A stretch of DNA of 64,000 nt from Nonomuraea gerenzanensis (lineage in GTDB: Bacteria; Actinomycetota; Actinomycetes; Streptosporangiales; Streptosporangiaceae). The stretch lies in NCBI RefSeq assembly GCF_020215645.1, contig NZ_CP084058.1:9920001-9984000 (forward strand), read 5' to 3'. The notes beneath the pieces were generated by a model. That model searched no databases. It had not been told where the DNA came from and saw only the letters and a program-made list of their open reading frames with translations. Each line of letters opens with the position of its first letter. Within the stretch, counting starts at the first letter, position 1. Both the position numbers and the translations under genes were made by a program. Below are positions 33,106-42,427 of this stretch, piece by piece.

Positions 33106-35007
33106 ATGGGTCGTAGCCGAACGATCCGCATGAAGATCATCGGACTACTACTGGTGCCGCTGACCTCCATGGTGGTGTTGTGGGGGGTCATCACCGCCGT
33201 TACCGCCAGCGAGAGCTTGGAGCTGCGTCAATACAAGACAGTCTGGACGAACCTCCGCCTTCCCGCGTACAAACTGATCAGCGAGATCCAGCGCGAACGT
33301 CTCATCTCGGCCCAGCTCCTGCGTAACGTCGCGGACGAGTCCGCCGTCGCCGCGCAGCGCACCAAGACCGACGCCGCCCGGGACTCGTTCACCAAGCTCT
33401 CCAGTACCACGAAGGACAGATCGGAAGAGATCCGCACACAGGTGAACGCGGTGTACACGCAACTCGACAGGCTCGACTCGGTCCGTGGGGAGATCGACGC
33501 GGGTCTGTCGGACCGTCTGCACACGGTGGAGGCGTACAACTCGATCACCGACACCCTGTACGGCCTGCACCGCAAGGTGGCGCTGATCGACGACATCCCG
33601 ATCTACGAGCAGTCCCGCGTGGTCATCGAGATGGGCTACGCCAGGGAGCTGCTGAGCAGGGAGCAGGCCATCGGCCTCGGCACGGTGAACGCGGCGGAGC
33701 GCAGGCTGTTCACCCAGATCGCGGGCAACCGGCGCTTCCTCATCGACCAGAGCCTCGGCGAGCTCGACCCGGCGCTGCGCGACCCCCAGGTCGCCCTCAT
33801 CAGCACCGCCGCCTACCAGCGGATGCGGATGATGGAGGACCAGATCATCGCCGGCGGCACGCCGATGGGCTGGCTGAGCACCACCGAGGGGCTGTCCAAG
33901 TCGTTCCACGAGGCCCAGATGCGGGCCAGCACGCTGCTGAACGAGCGCGCCGACCCGGTGGCCGACCAGGTGCTGTCGCGGGCGTTCCTGCTCGCGGGCA
34001 CGGCGCTCGCGCTGGTCATCGTGTCGATCGCGTTCTCGCTGCGCATGGGCAACCGCCTGTCCAAGGAGCTCGGCGCACTGCGGCTGGCCGCGCTGGAGGT
34101 CTCGCAGGAACGGCTGCCGCACGTGGTCGCCAAGCTGCGCAAGGGCGAGAAGGTCGAGATGCCCGAGCTGTCGGTGGCCAGCACCACGGTCGAGATCGAC
34201 GACGTGGGCCAGGCGTTCTCCACCGTGCAGCAGACGGCGGTGGAGGCCGCGGTCGGCCAGGCGCAGCTCAGCGAGGGCGTCGGGCACGTCTTCCGCAACC
34301 TGGCCAGGCGCAGCCAGACCCTGCTGCACCGCCAGCGCATCCAGCTCGCGGACATGCAGCACCGGGCCACCGACCCCGAGCAGCTCGACGACCTGTTCAA
34401 GCTGGACCATCTGACGACGCGCATGCGCCGCCACGCAGAAGGCCTGATCATCCTGTCGGGCGCGACGCCGGGACGCGGCTGGAGCCGCCCCGTGCCACTG
34501 CTGGACGTGGCCCGCGGCGCCGCCGCCGAGGTGGAGGACTACCAGCGGGTCGTCATCGAGCCGATGTCCGGCCAGCGCCTGGCCGGCTCCGTGGTCGGTG
34601 ACGTGATCCACCTCATCGCCGAGCTGATCGAGAACGCCACCGTCTACTCCCCCGCGCACACGCCGGTCATCGTGCGCGGTGAGGCGGCTGCCCGGGGCTT
34701 CGCCTTCGAGGTCGAGGACCGGGGGTTCGGGATGGAAGCAGAAGAGCTGGCCGACTACAACGAGCGGCTGGCCAGCCCGCCGGAGTTCGACCTGGCCGAC
34801 AGTGACCGGCTCGGCCTCTTCGTCGTCTCCCGCCTGGCCGCCAGGCACGACATCCGCGTGACGTTGCGCGGTTCACCATATGGAGGGACCACCGCGATCG
34901 TGTTGATCCCGGAAGAGCACGTGGCAGAGCCGGAGCCAGAAGCCCCGGCGAAGGCCGTGCAGAAGGAGCCCGCCGCTCGCCCCATGCGGGTGGTGCGAAG
35001 TGACTGA
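33106..35007 (+). CDS. Nitrate-sensing-domain histidine kinase, conservon CvnA-like
   Basis: 633 residues. Membrane helix at about 10-30 (MKIIGLLLVPLTSMVVLWGV), extracellular NIT-type sensor at about 45-295 rich in helices, second helix at about 300-318 (AFLLAGTALALVIVSIAFSL), HAMP-like linker, and HATPase at about 500-605 (LIAELIENATVYSPAHTPVI, EDRGFGM, GLFVVSRLAARHDI). No typical phospho-His box; LARRSQTLLHRQRIQL occupies that place as in conservon kinases. Overlaps the DUF742 gene by 8 nt. Confidence 0.88.
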   Translation: MGRSRTIRMKIIGLLLVPLTSMVVLWGVITAVTASESLELRQYKTVWTNLRLPAYKLISEIQRERLISAQLLRNVADESAVAAQRTKTDAARDSFTKLSSTTKDRSEEIRTQVNAVYTQLDRLDSVRGEIDAGLSDRLHTVEAYNSITDTLYGLHRKVALIDDIPIYEQSRVVIEMGYARELLSREQAIGLGTVNAAERRLFTQIAGNRRFLIDQSLGELDPALRDPQVALISTAAYQRMRMMEDQIIAGGTPMGWLSTTEGLSKSFHEAQMRASTLLNERADPVADQVLSRAFLLAGTALALVIVSIAFSLRMGNRLSKELGALRLAALEVSQERLPHVVAKLRKGEKVEMPELSVASTTVEIDDVGQAFSTVQQTAVEAAVGQAQLSEGVGHVFRNLARRSQTLLHRQRIQLADMQHRATDPEQLDDLFKLDHLTTRMRRHAEGLIILSGATPGRGWSRPVPLLDVARGAAAEVEDYQRVVIEPMSGQRLAGSVVGDVIHLIAELIENATVYSPAHTPVIVRGEAAARGFAFEVEDRGFGMEAEELADYNERLASPPEFDLADSDRLGLFVVSRLAARHDIRVTLRGSPYGGTTAIVLIPEEHVAEPEPEAPAKAVQKEPAARPMRVVRSD

Positions 35008-35356
35008 AGAGCGCTGGCTGGACGAGGACGCCGGTCCGATCGTCCCCGCCTACCTGCTGACCAGGGGCCGGACGGTGCCCGCGAGCGAGGCCATCGACCT
35101 CATCGCGGTCATCATCACCGCCGGTGGTCTGACGCCGCCCCGCGGCCTGGACCCCGAGCATCTCATCATCCTGCAGAAGTGCACCCAGCCCACCCGGCTG
35201 GTGGACGTGGCGGCCGAGCTGAACCTGCCCATCGGCGTGGTCCGGGTGCTGGTCGGCGACCTGCACGCCCAGCAACTCGTGCAGGTCGAGCTGCCGCCGC
35301 CCGCCCCGGACGCCAAGGTGCTGCTGGAAGTGATCAGTGGCCTGAAGGCGCTGTGA
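35000..35356 (+). CDS. DUF742 protein, conservon CvnC-like
   Basis: 118 residues from GTG 35000 overlapping the kinase stop. DUF742 features: GPIVPAYLLTRGRTVPASEA, ILQKCTQPTRLVDVAAELNL, PIGVVRVLVGDLHAQQLVQV, a winged-helix-like domain. In complete conservons a roadblock protein (CvnB) lies between kinase and DUF742 and a Ras-like GTPase (CvnD) follows; both are missing here. Ends convergent with the MFS gene (23-nt overlap). Confidence 0.88.
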   Translation: MTEERWLDEDAGPIVPAYLLTRGRTVPASEAIDLIAVIITAGGLTPPRGLDPEHLIILQKCTQPTRLVDVAAELNLPIGVVRVLVGDLHAQQLVQVELPPPAPDAKVLLEVISGLKAL

Positions 35357-36728
35357 CCGCCCTGCGGTTGAGATAGCCGTAACCGGCCGCGAACAGCGCG
35401 GCCACGACGCCCGCTCCGGCGGCTGCCCCGAACACCGACGGGTAGCCGCCGCCCGCGGCCAGCACGGCGGCGATCGCGGCGCCCGCCACGCTGCCGCCCA
35501 CGATCCGCACCAGCGCGTTCACCCCGGCCGCGACGGCCGTCCTGTCGGCGGCCACGTGCTCCACGGCCATGGTGCCCAGCGCCGCGTAGCCGACGCCGAG
35601 GCCCACCCCCATCAGCGAGGACGCCACGTACAGGTGCGCCGGGGCCGTGTGCTGGAGCACCAGCCAGAGCCCGGCCAGCGCGGTGACCCCCGAGCCGATC
35701 GCCACCATGGCCGCCGCCGGGAGCCTGCGCATGATCCGGCCCGCGAACAGCGAGATCACCAGCATGAACAGCGTGCTCGGCAGCAGGTAGAGGCCGACCT
35801 GGAGGACGGTTGCCCCGAGCCCGCCGGCCGCCTGCGGCGCCTGGGCGAAGCCGGACATGCCGGTCAGCAGGGTGAAGAACGAGAACCCGAGCAGGAACGA
35901 GGACACCGTGGCCCCGACCGTTCCCCTGTGCACCAGCATCGCCATCTGCACCAGCGGCTCGGCCACCCGGCGCTCGACCAGCACCCATACGGCCGCCAGC
36001 ACGACGGCCGCGGCGAGGAGCCCGAGCACGCCCGGCGAGGTCCAGCCCCAGGAGCCGCCCTCGCTGACGGCCAGCAGCAGCGCGACCAGCCACGCGGTCA
36101 GCAGCGCCGCCCCCAGCAGGTCGGGGCGGCCCTTGACCGGCGGGGCCGAGTCACGGACGAGGAAGGCCACGACGATGCCGGCCACCAGCGAGATGCCGCC
36201 GGTGATCCAGAAGACCAGGTGGTAGTCACCGGAGGCGAGCCCGGCCAGGATCATCCCGCCACCACTGCCGAAGCCCATCGTCGCGCTCAGCACCCCGATG
36301 CCGGTGGCGAGCTGCTGCCTGGGCAGGGAGTCGCGGACCACCCCGATCGACAGCGGCACCAGCGCGGACACGAAGCCCTGCAGCACCCTGGCCACGATCA
36401 GCCAGGCCAGCGAGGTCGCCAGCGCGGCCATCACCGAGCCGATCACCAGCAGCGTCAGCGCGCCGAGGATCATGCGGCGCCGGCCGTACATGTCGCCGAA
36501 GCGCGACAGCAGCGGCGTGGACACCGCGCCGACCAGCAGGCTCAGTGTGAGCAACCAGCTCACCGCGCTCAACGAGGTGTTCAGCTCCCGTTGCAGCACG
36601 GGAAGCAGCGGCACCACCGCGGTGTTCTGCAGAGCGGCGATGGAGGCGGCGAAGGCCAGCGAGATCACCGCGGGCCAGGGGTTCCGGCTGGTCGTTGCCC
36701 GCGACGCGGGCACGACGACTGTCGCCAT
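35334..36728 (-). CDS. MFS drug exporter (DHA2/EmrB-like)
   Basis: 464 residues from ATG 36728 after AAAGGAG; about fourteen membrane segments. Signature GDMYGRRRMILGALTLLVIG and the antiporter motif LPRQQLATGIGVLSATMGFG. An efflux pump, divergent from a MarR repressor 74 bp away, which probably controls it through the repeats in the shared promoter. Confidence 0.88.
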   Translation of the reverse strand: MATVVVPASRATTSRNPWPAVISLAFAASIAALQNTAVVPLLPVLQRELNTSLSAVSWLLTLSLLVGAVSTPLLSRFGDMYGRRRMILGALTLLVIGSVMAALATSLAWLIVARVLQGFVSALVPLSIGVVRDSLPRQQLATGIGVLSATMGFGSGGGMILAGLASGDYHLVFWITGGISLVAGIVVAFLVRDSAPPVKGRPDLLGAALLTAWLVALLLAVSEGGSWGWTSPGVLGLLAAAVVLAAVWVLVERRVAEPLVQMAMLVHRGTVGATVSSFLLGFSFFTLLTGMSGFAQAPQAAGGLGATVLQVGLYLLPSTLFMLVISLFAGRIMRRLPAAAMVAIGSGVTALAGLWLVLQHTAPAHLYVASSLMGVGLGVGYAALGTMAVEHVAADRTAVAAGVNALVRIVGGSVAGAAIAAVLAAGGGYPSVFGAAAGAGVVAALFAAGYGYLNRRAVTAPSGH

Positions 36729-36745
36729 GACGGCTCCTTTGGATA

Positions 36746-36799
36746 ACTTGGGTAAGTAATCGAGCACCGATAATACATACGTAAGTTAGGTAATCAAGC
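36746..36799. promoter_or_regulatory. MarR-type operator region
   Basis: Direct repeats GTAATCGAGC (36756-36765) and GTAATCAAGC (36790-36799), and the short palindrome ACTT-GGGT-AAGT (36746-36757), in an AT-rich patch between the divergent MFS and MarR genes. Confidence 0.5.
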
Positions 36800-36801
36800 G
36801 G

Positions 36802-37281
36802 ATGGACGAGAATCTGCACCGAACCGTGGACGCCTATCGCCGGCTCGCGACCTCACTCAACCGCGCCAAGACGCACGAGCGGCTGACCGAGGCCGCGGGC
36901 ATCCGCCTGGACCGGCCGGATGTCCAGATCCTCGTCGATCTGCTGGACGCGGCCGAGCCGCGCAGGATCGGGAAGATCGCCGAGAGCCTGCAGGTGGAGA
37001 GCCCGCACGTGACGCGGCACGTGGCCGCGCTGGAGCGGCGCGGGCTGGTCGAGCGGGTCCGCGACCCCGACGACGGCCGGGCCTGGCGCATCGCGCTCAC
37101 GGAGGCGGGCGGCCATGCGGCCCTGGCGTGCCGGCGGGCGGCCTCACAGTGGTTCGAGGCCGTGCTGGCCGACTGGCCGGAGTCGGAGCGGGGAGAGCTG
37201 GCCCGGCTGCTGGAGAAGCTCTCCGACGACATGTGCGCGTACCTGAGGACTCAGGTGGAGAGCACGTCCTCCGCCCGGTGA
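36802..37281 (+). CDS. MarR-family regulator
   Basis: 159 residues. Winged HTH at about 50-105: LLDAAEPRRIGKIAESLQVE, SPHVTRHVAALERRGLVERV, then RDPDDGRAWRIALTEAG (wing). Dimerisation helices at both ends. Starts 3 nt after the second operator-like repeat, so it may be autoregulated and leaderless. Likely represses the divergent MFS pump. Confidence 0.88.
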   Translation: MDENLHRTVDAYRRLATSLNRAKTHERLTEAAGIRLDRPDVQILVDLLDAAEPRRIGKIAESLQVESPHVTRHVAALERRGLVERVRDPDDGRAWRIALTEAGGHAALACRRAASQWFEAVLADWPESERGELARLLEKLSDDMCAYLRTQVESTSSAR

Positions 37282-38123
37282 CAGGCCACCTGACGGCCGT
37301 CCACCTCCCGCGGGGCCGGCGCCTGCTCGCACGCGGGCACGGCCAGCGGGCAGCGCAGCCTGAACGGGCAGCCGGTCGCCGCCGGGACGGCCTCCGTCCT
37401 GCCCCTGGCCCGCGGCGGTTCGCCGCCGAGCGTCGGCACGGCGTCGCGCAGGGCCCTGGTGTACGGGTGCGCCGGGTTCGCCAGGAGCCGCGCGGTGGGG
37501 CCCGACTCGACCACGCGGCCGGCGAAGAGCACGTGGGAGGTGCGGCAGAGCCGCCGCACGACGGCCAGGTTGTGGGTGATGAGCAGGCGCTCGGTCTCCA
37601 GCGAGGCCAGCAGGTCGAGGATCCTGGCCTGCACGGTGACGTCGAGCGCGCTGGTGGGCTCATCCAGGATGAGCAGGCGGGGGCCGACCGCCAGGGCCCT
37701 GGCGATCACCACGCGCTGGCGCTGGCCGCCCGAGAGCTGGTGCGGGCGGCGGCCGGCCAGCTCGGGGTCGAGGCCGACCTGTTCGAGCAGCTCGCCGACG
37801 CGGTCGCGGGCGGCGCGCGGGAGCGCCTCGGCGACGGAGCGGCCGACGCGCATCCTGGGGTCGAGGGCCTCGGCCTGGAAGACGGGCTGCACGTCCCTGC
37901 GGAACGCCCTCAGGTCCGCTTTGTCGAGCGTCCGGTCGCCGTACCAGATGTCGCCTGACAGGGGGCGCAGCAGGCCCAGGAACGCGCGCGCCAGCGTCGT
38001 CTTGCCCGAGCCGCTCTCCCCGATCAGGCCCACGCCGCCCTCGGTGATGTCCAGGCTGACCTCGTGCACGACGGGGCGGCGGCCGTACCCGAGCGTCACC
38101 CGCTCGGCCCTGAGCATGGTCAC
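37251..38123 (-). CDS. Peptide ABC importer ATPase 2 (OppF/DppF-like)
   Basis: 290 residues from GTG 38123, which overlaps the previous stop as GTGA and has GGAGG seven bases upstream; ATG 38117 is the alternative. Walker [10 protein letters not shown], signature LSGGQRQRV, Walker [14 protein letters not shown]-loop LITHN. C-terminal [16 protein letters not shown] is the Cys-rich oligopeptide-ABC tail that can bind an iron-sulfur cluster. Last gene of the operon starting at 45146; its end overlaps the MarR gene end by 31 nt. Confidence 0.93.
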   Translation of the reverse strand: MTMLRAERVTLGYGRRPVVHEVSLDITEGGVGLIGESGSGKTTLARAFLGLLRPLSGDIWYGDRTLDKADLRAFRRDVQPVFQAEALDPRMRVGRSVAEALPRAARDRVGELLEQVGLDPELAGRRPHQLSGGQRQRVVIARALAVGPRLLILDEPTSALDVTVQARILDLLASLETERLLITHNLAVVRRLCRTSHVLFAGRVVESGPTARLLANPAHPYTRALRDAVPTLGGEPPRARGRTEAVPAATGCPFRLRCPLAVPACEQAPAPREVDGRQVACHRAEDVLST

Positions 38124-38872
38124 GGCAGTGCCTCCAGCAGCTCTCGGGTGTAGGGATGGGACGGCCGCGCCAGCACCTCGGCGGCGGGCCCCGACTCCAC
38201 CACCGCCCCGTCCTTCATGACCAGCACCCGGTCCGCGATCGTCGAGACCAGGGCCAGGTCGTGGGAGACGAGCAGGAGCGCCAGGTCCCGCTCGGCCCTG
38301 AGCCTGCGCAGCACGCCGACCACCTCGGCCTGCACGGTCACGTCCAGCGCGCTGGTCGGCTCGTCGGCCAGGACGACCTCGGCGCCCAGGGCGATGGCCA
38401 GCGCGATGGCGAAGCGCTGGGCCTGGCCGCCGGAGACCTCGTGCGGGTAGCGGCGCAGGATCTCGCGGTCGAGCAGGACCGCCTCCAGGGCCGCGTCCAC
38501 GTCGTTGCCCTGCCTGCCGTGCAGCTTGAGCGCGCGGCGCATGAGGGTGCCCAGGCGGGTGGCGGGGCTGAGCGCGGCCTGCGGCGACTGCATGACCAGG
38601 GCCGCGCGGGCGCCGCGGATCCGGCGCAGCGCCTTCTGCGGGGCGGTGAGCACGTCCACGCCGCATACCCGTACGTGTCCTGAGATTTCGGCATGCTCGG
38701 TGAGGCCGAGGAGCGAGAGCAGCGTCGTGGACTTGCCCGACCCGCTCTCCCCCACGATCGCCACGCACTCCCCCGCGCCCACGTCCAGCTCGGGCACGTC
38801 GGCGACGACCCGCTCGCCGTAGCGCACCTTGAGATCCCGCACCTCGATCACCTGACCGCCCTGCGTGCTCAT
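38120..38872 (-). CDS. Peptide ABC importer ATPase 1 (OppD/DppD-like)
   Basis: 250 residues from ATG 38872 overlapping the permease stop (ATGA). Walker [12 protein letters not shown]-loop VMQSPQAAL, signature VSGGQAQRF, Walker [14 protein letters not shown]-loop LVSHD. It lacks the Cys-rich C-terminal tail of its partner. The larger frame to 39658 is a shadow. Confidence 0.93.
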   Translation of the reverse strand: MSTQGGQVIEVRDLKVRYGERVVADVPELDVGAGECVAIVGESGSGKSTTLLSLLGLTEHAEISGHVRVCGVDVLTAPQKALRRIRGARAALVMQSPQAALSPATRLGTLMRRALKLHGRQGNDVDAALEAVLLDREILRRYPHEVSGGQAQRFAIALAIALGAEVVLADEPTSALDVTVQAEVVGVLRRLRAERDLALLLVSHDLALVSTIADRVLVMKDGAVVESGPAAEVLARPSHPYTRELLEALP

Positions 38873-39771
38873 GGTCGCGGCCGCTTCGGCATCCGTTGGC
38901 TCCTTCGTCGCTCTCTCCTGCCGAGCTCCTCCGCTCGGGGGTCGAGGGCGTTGCGCAGGCCCTCCCCCAGCACGTTGAACGCGAACGCCGTCAGCAGGAT
39001 CGCCAGCCCGGGGAAGGTCACCACCCACCAGTTCGTGGTGAACAGCGTCTGCCCCTGCTGCACCATCAGCCCCCACTCCGCCGTCGGCTCCTGCGCGCCC
39101 AGCCCCAGGTACGACAGCGCCGCCGAGGTCAGGATCACCCCGCCCGCGTCCAGCGAGAGCTGCACCAGGACGGGGGTGAGCGAGTTCGGCAGCACGTGCC
39201 GCAGGACGATCAGCGGGGCCGGCACGCCGAGGCAGCGCGCGGCGTCCACGTACGGCCTGGTCGCGATCGAGGCGGCCACGGAGGCGGCCAGCCGGGCGTA
39301 CCAGGGCCACCAGGTCACCGCGATGGCCAGGATCACGGTGTTCACGCTGGGCTGCAGCACCACGGCCAGCGCCAGGGAGAGCAGCAGCGCGGGGAAGGCC
39401 AGGAACACGTCCGTGACCCGCATGATCGCGTCCCTGAGCCAGCCGCCCGCGTACCCGGCGACCACGCCCAGCGTCACCCCGGCCACCGCGGAGACGCCCA
39501 GCACGGCCACGGCGATGGTCAGCGAGGTGCGCCCGCCGTACAGGATCCGGGTGAGCACGTCCCGCCCCACCTGGTCGGTGCCGAACCAGTGCGCGCCGCT
39601 CGGCGGCAGCAGCCGCTCCAGCGGGCGCGGCTCGTCCAGCGGGTACGGAGCCAGCCACGGCGCCAGCACGGCGGCCAGCACGATCACGGCCAGCAGGATG
39701 GCCCCGAAGGCGGCGAACCGGTCGGGGACGCGGGGCAGGCTGCGGCGCAGCGGTTGCGTGTCCGTCGTCAT
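38869..39771 (-). CDS. Peptide ABC importer permease (OppC/DppC-like)
   Basis: 300 residues, six membrane helices. Typical early motif HWFGTDQVGRDVLTRILYGG (C-type permeases) and EAA loop DAARCLGVPAPLIVLRHVLP. ATG 39771 overlaps the B-type permease stop. Forms the transmembrane channel with the next permease. Confidence 0.93.
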   Translation of the reverse strand: MTTDTQPLRRSLPRVPDRFAAFGAILLAVIVLAAVLAPWLAPYPLDEPRPLERLLPPSGAHWFGTDQVGRDVLTRILYGGRTSLTIAVAVLGVSAVAGVTLGVVAGYAGGWLRDAIMRVTDVFLAFPALLLSLALAVVLQPSVNTVILAIAVTWWPWYARLAASVAASIATRPYVDAARCLGVPAPLIVLRHVLPNSLTPVLVQLSLDAGGVILTSAALSYLGLGAQEPTAEWGLMVQQGQTLFTTNWWVVTFPGLAILLTAFAFNVLGEGLRNALDPRAEELGRRERRRSQRMPKRPRP

Positions 39772-40784
39772 CGCGACCTCGTACGGGGATCGACGAAGCC
39801 CTGGAGGAGGTCCACGACCAGGTTGGCCAGCACGTACACCAGGGCGACCAGGAGCGTGACGCCCGCGATGCCGGGAGTGTCCAGCGAGCGGATCGACTCG
39901 GCGGCGTAGCGGCCCAGGCCCGGCCAGTTGAAGACGGCCTCGACCAGGAAGCCGTTGACGATCGCGTACGCGAAGACCAGCGCGATCAGCGACAGCACCG
40001 GGCTCAGCGCGGGCCGCAGCGCGAACTTGGTCAGGATCGACGTCTCCCCGAACCCCAGCGCCCGCTCCAGCCTGGCGTGGTCCTGCCCCGACTCCTCGAT
40101 CAGCGCGGCCCTGGTCATCTGGGCGATCACGCCCGCCGGGTAGGCGGCCACGACCACGGCGGGCAGCACCAGGTGCTCCAGGGTGCTGGTGAAGATGGGC
40201 CAGTTGCCGGTGATGAGGGCGTCGACGACGGTGATGTTCGTCCAGAGGGTGAGCGGGCTGGTGGTGTCGAGCGAGGTGTCGTACTCGCCGGCGACCGGGA
40301 ACCAGCCGAGGTGGCTGGCGAACACCGTCTGCAGGGCCAGGGCCAGCCAGAACACCGGCACGGAGACGGCCAGCATGCTGCCGAGCCGCACCCCGAAGTC
40401 CGGCAGCCGCCTGTTGTGGCGGGCGGCGAGCACCCCCAGCGGGATGCCCACGGCGATGGCCAGGAGCAGCGCCGCCCCGACCAGTTCCAGCGAGGCGGGG
40501 AAGGCCAGGTAGAGATCGTCGCGCACCGGCTGCCTGGTGCGCAGGCTGGTCCCCCAGTCGCCGGTCACCAGGTCACGCGCGTAGTTGACGAGCTGCACGG
40601 GCAGCGGGTCGTCCAGCCCGAACCGCGCGCGGGCCTCGGCGAGCTGCTCGGGCGTGGCCTTCGGCCCGGCGAACGCGACCGCCGGGTCACCGGGCACCAG
40701 CCGCATGACCGCGAACGTGAGCACGACCACGCCGGCCACGACCAGGAGGGCCTGGCCGAGCCGGCGGGCCAGATGACGCAGCAC
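39768..40784 (-). CDS. Peptide ABC importer permease (OppB/DppB-like)
   Basis: 338 residues, six membrane helices. B-type features: MRLVPGDPAVAFAGPKATPE, LGLDDPLPVQ-like RFGLDDPLPVQLVNYARDLV, and EAA loop HARLERALGFGETSILTKFA. Starts 3 nt after the binding-protein stop. Confidence 0.93.
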   Translation of the reverse strand: MLRHLARRLGQALLVVAGVVVLTFAVMRLVPGDPAVAFAGPKATPEQLAEARARFGLDDPLPVQLVNYARDLVTGDWGTSLRTRQPVRDDLYLAFPASLELVGAALLLAIAVGIPLGVLAARHNRRLPDFGVRLGSMLAVSVPVFWLALALQTVFASHLGWFPVAGEYDTSLDTTSPLTLWTNITVVDALITGNWPIFTSTLEHLVLPAVVVAAYPAGVIAQMTRAALIEESGQDHARLERALGFGETSILTKFALRPALSPVLSLIALVFAYAIVNGFLVEAVFNWPGLGRYAAESIRSLDTPGIAGVTLLVALVYVLANLVVDLLQGFVDPRTRSR

Positions 40785-40787
40785 GGG

Positions 40788-42404
40788 CTAGCCGGCGCGC
40801 GTCAGATCGTAGAAGAAGACCACGCTGGGGTAGGCCGGGTTGTCCTGGTAGCCCTGGACGTCGGCCGACAGCGCGCGCTGGTAGCGCTGCACGTACGGCA
40901 CCGCGACCGCCGCCTCCTCCTGGATGATCTTCTGCTGGAGCCTCTGGTACTCCTGCTCGGCCGCCAGCTTGTCGGTGGCCGTCAGCTCGGGCAGCTTGTC
41001 GATGGCCGCGTCGATCTCCGCGTTCTTCAGGTACGACAGGTTGAACTGCGGCTTGTCGGCGCTCTTGAACACGTTGAGGAACCAGGAGTAGGCGTCCGGA
41101 TAGTCCGGGTACCAGTACATGACGAAGACGTCCTGGCCGCCCTTCTTGCCCAGGTCCCACTGCGCGCTCCAGCTCATCGGCTTGGCCCGCAGCGTCACGT
41201 TGAGCTGCTTGAGCGTCGAGCTGAGCAGCGTCACCAGCAGCTTCTGGTCCTCGTCGCCGGTGGCGTAGGTCAGGCTCAGCTCCAGCTCCTCCAGGTCGGG
41301 GCCGTACCCGGCCTCGGCGAGCAGCTGCTGGGCCTTGGGCAGGTCCTGCTTGGGCTCCATGCCGTTGACGTGGCCGATCAGGCCCTGCGGCACCAGGCCG
41401 CTGGCCTTGACGCCCGAGCCCTCCAGCGCCGCCGCCAGGCCGTCGTAGTCGATCGCGAGCTGCAGCGCCTGCCGCACCTTGACGTCCTTGGTGGGGCCGG
41501 CGGCGGTGTTGAAGAGCACCAGCAGGTTCTGGAACGACTGCGCCTGCGCGGTCTGCACGCCCTGGGTCATCCCGGCCTGCTCGAACAGCTGCGGGTTCAG
41601 GCGCCTGACGAAGTTCACCTCGCCCTTCTGCACGAGCTGCCAGGCGGTGGTGATCTCCGGCGTGACGCGGAAGGTGACCTTCTTGTACTGCTCCGGCTTC
41701 CAGCCGCCCCAGTAGTCCTCGAACGCCTTCAGCGTCAGCTCGTTCTCCTCGCCCTTCTTCCACGAGTCGATCGTGTACGGGCCCGTGCCGGCGGTCGTCT
41801 TGCCGTCGGCGTCCACGGCGTCCACGTCGTAGATCCAGGCCGCGTAGCCGGAGGAGGTGACCAGGTCGAGCGGGGCGGCGTACTTGAGCGTGAACTTCAG
41901 CGTGCTCGCGTCCACCGCCTCGATCCGGTCCACCGGGTCCCAGATGTAGGCGGCGCCGCCCTTCTTCCCGATCGTCCGCTCGATCGCCTGCTTGGCGGCC
42001 TCGGCGTCCATCGGGTCGCCGGTGTGGAATTTCACGCCCTGCCGCAGTTTGAACGTCCACTCCTTGCCGTCGTCCGACGACGTCCACTCGGTCGCCAGGC
42101 GCGGCTCGGCCTGCTTGGTCTGGGAGTTGTACCTGGTGAGGCCCTCGTAGATGTTCGCCAGGGCGACGATCTCGTTGGAGTAGGAGGTCGCCGGGTCCCA
42201 GTCGGTGACCACGTCGGAGTTCGGCGCGTAGACGAACGTGCTGTCGTTGGCCTGCCCGCCGGTCTGGCCGGCCGGACTTCCGCTGCTCGCCTGGGGCTGG
42301 GGCGTACCGCCGGCGCCGCGCACCTGACCGCCCGCGCACGCGGACGCGGTCAGGGCGAGGACGCCGGCTACCCCGGCGACGAGCAGCCGCTTGTGCCAGC
42401 GCAT
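40788..42404 (-). CDS. Peptide-type substrate-binding lipoprotein
   Basis: 538 residues from ATG 42404; a GTG at 42431 overlapping the previous stop as GTGA is a second option. Lipobox LTASAC after a basic hydrophobic signal, then a low-complexity linker (GGTPQPQASSGSPAGQTGGQ). SBP_bac_5 motifs LATEWTSSDDGKEWTFKLRQ and FHTGDPMDAEAAKQAIERTI. Binds the ligand outside the membrane for the downstream permeases. Paralogue at 31371-32930. Confidence 0.94.
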   Translation of the reverse strand: MRWHKRLLVAGVAGVLALTASACAGGQVRGAGGTPQPQASSGSPAGQTGGQANDSTFVYAPNSDVVTDWDPATSYSNEIVALANIYEGLTRYNSQTKQAEPRLATEWTSSDDGKEWTFKLRQGVKFHTGDPMDAEAAKQAIERTIGKKGGAAYIWDPVDRIEAVDASTLKFTLKYAAPLDLVTSSGYAAWIYDVDAVDADGKTTAGTGPYTIDSWKKGEENELTLKAFEDYWGGWKPEQYKKVTFRVTPEITTAWQLVQKGEVNFVRRLNPQLFEQAGMTQGVQTAQAQSFQNLLVLFNTAAGPTKDVKVRQALQLAIDYDGLAAALEGSGVKASGLVPQGLIGHVNGMEPKQDLPKAQQLLAEAGYGPDLEELELSLTYATGDEDQKLLVTLLSSTLKQLNVTLRAKPMSWSAQWDLGKKGGQDVFVMYWYPDYPDAYSWFLNVFKSADKPQFNLSYLKNAEIDAAIDKLPELTATDKLAAEQEYQRLQQKIIQEEAAVAVPYVQRYQRALSADVQGYQDNPAYPSVVFFYDLTRAG

Positions 42405-42427
42405 GGTGGGGGGATCCTTTCGATGTG

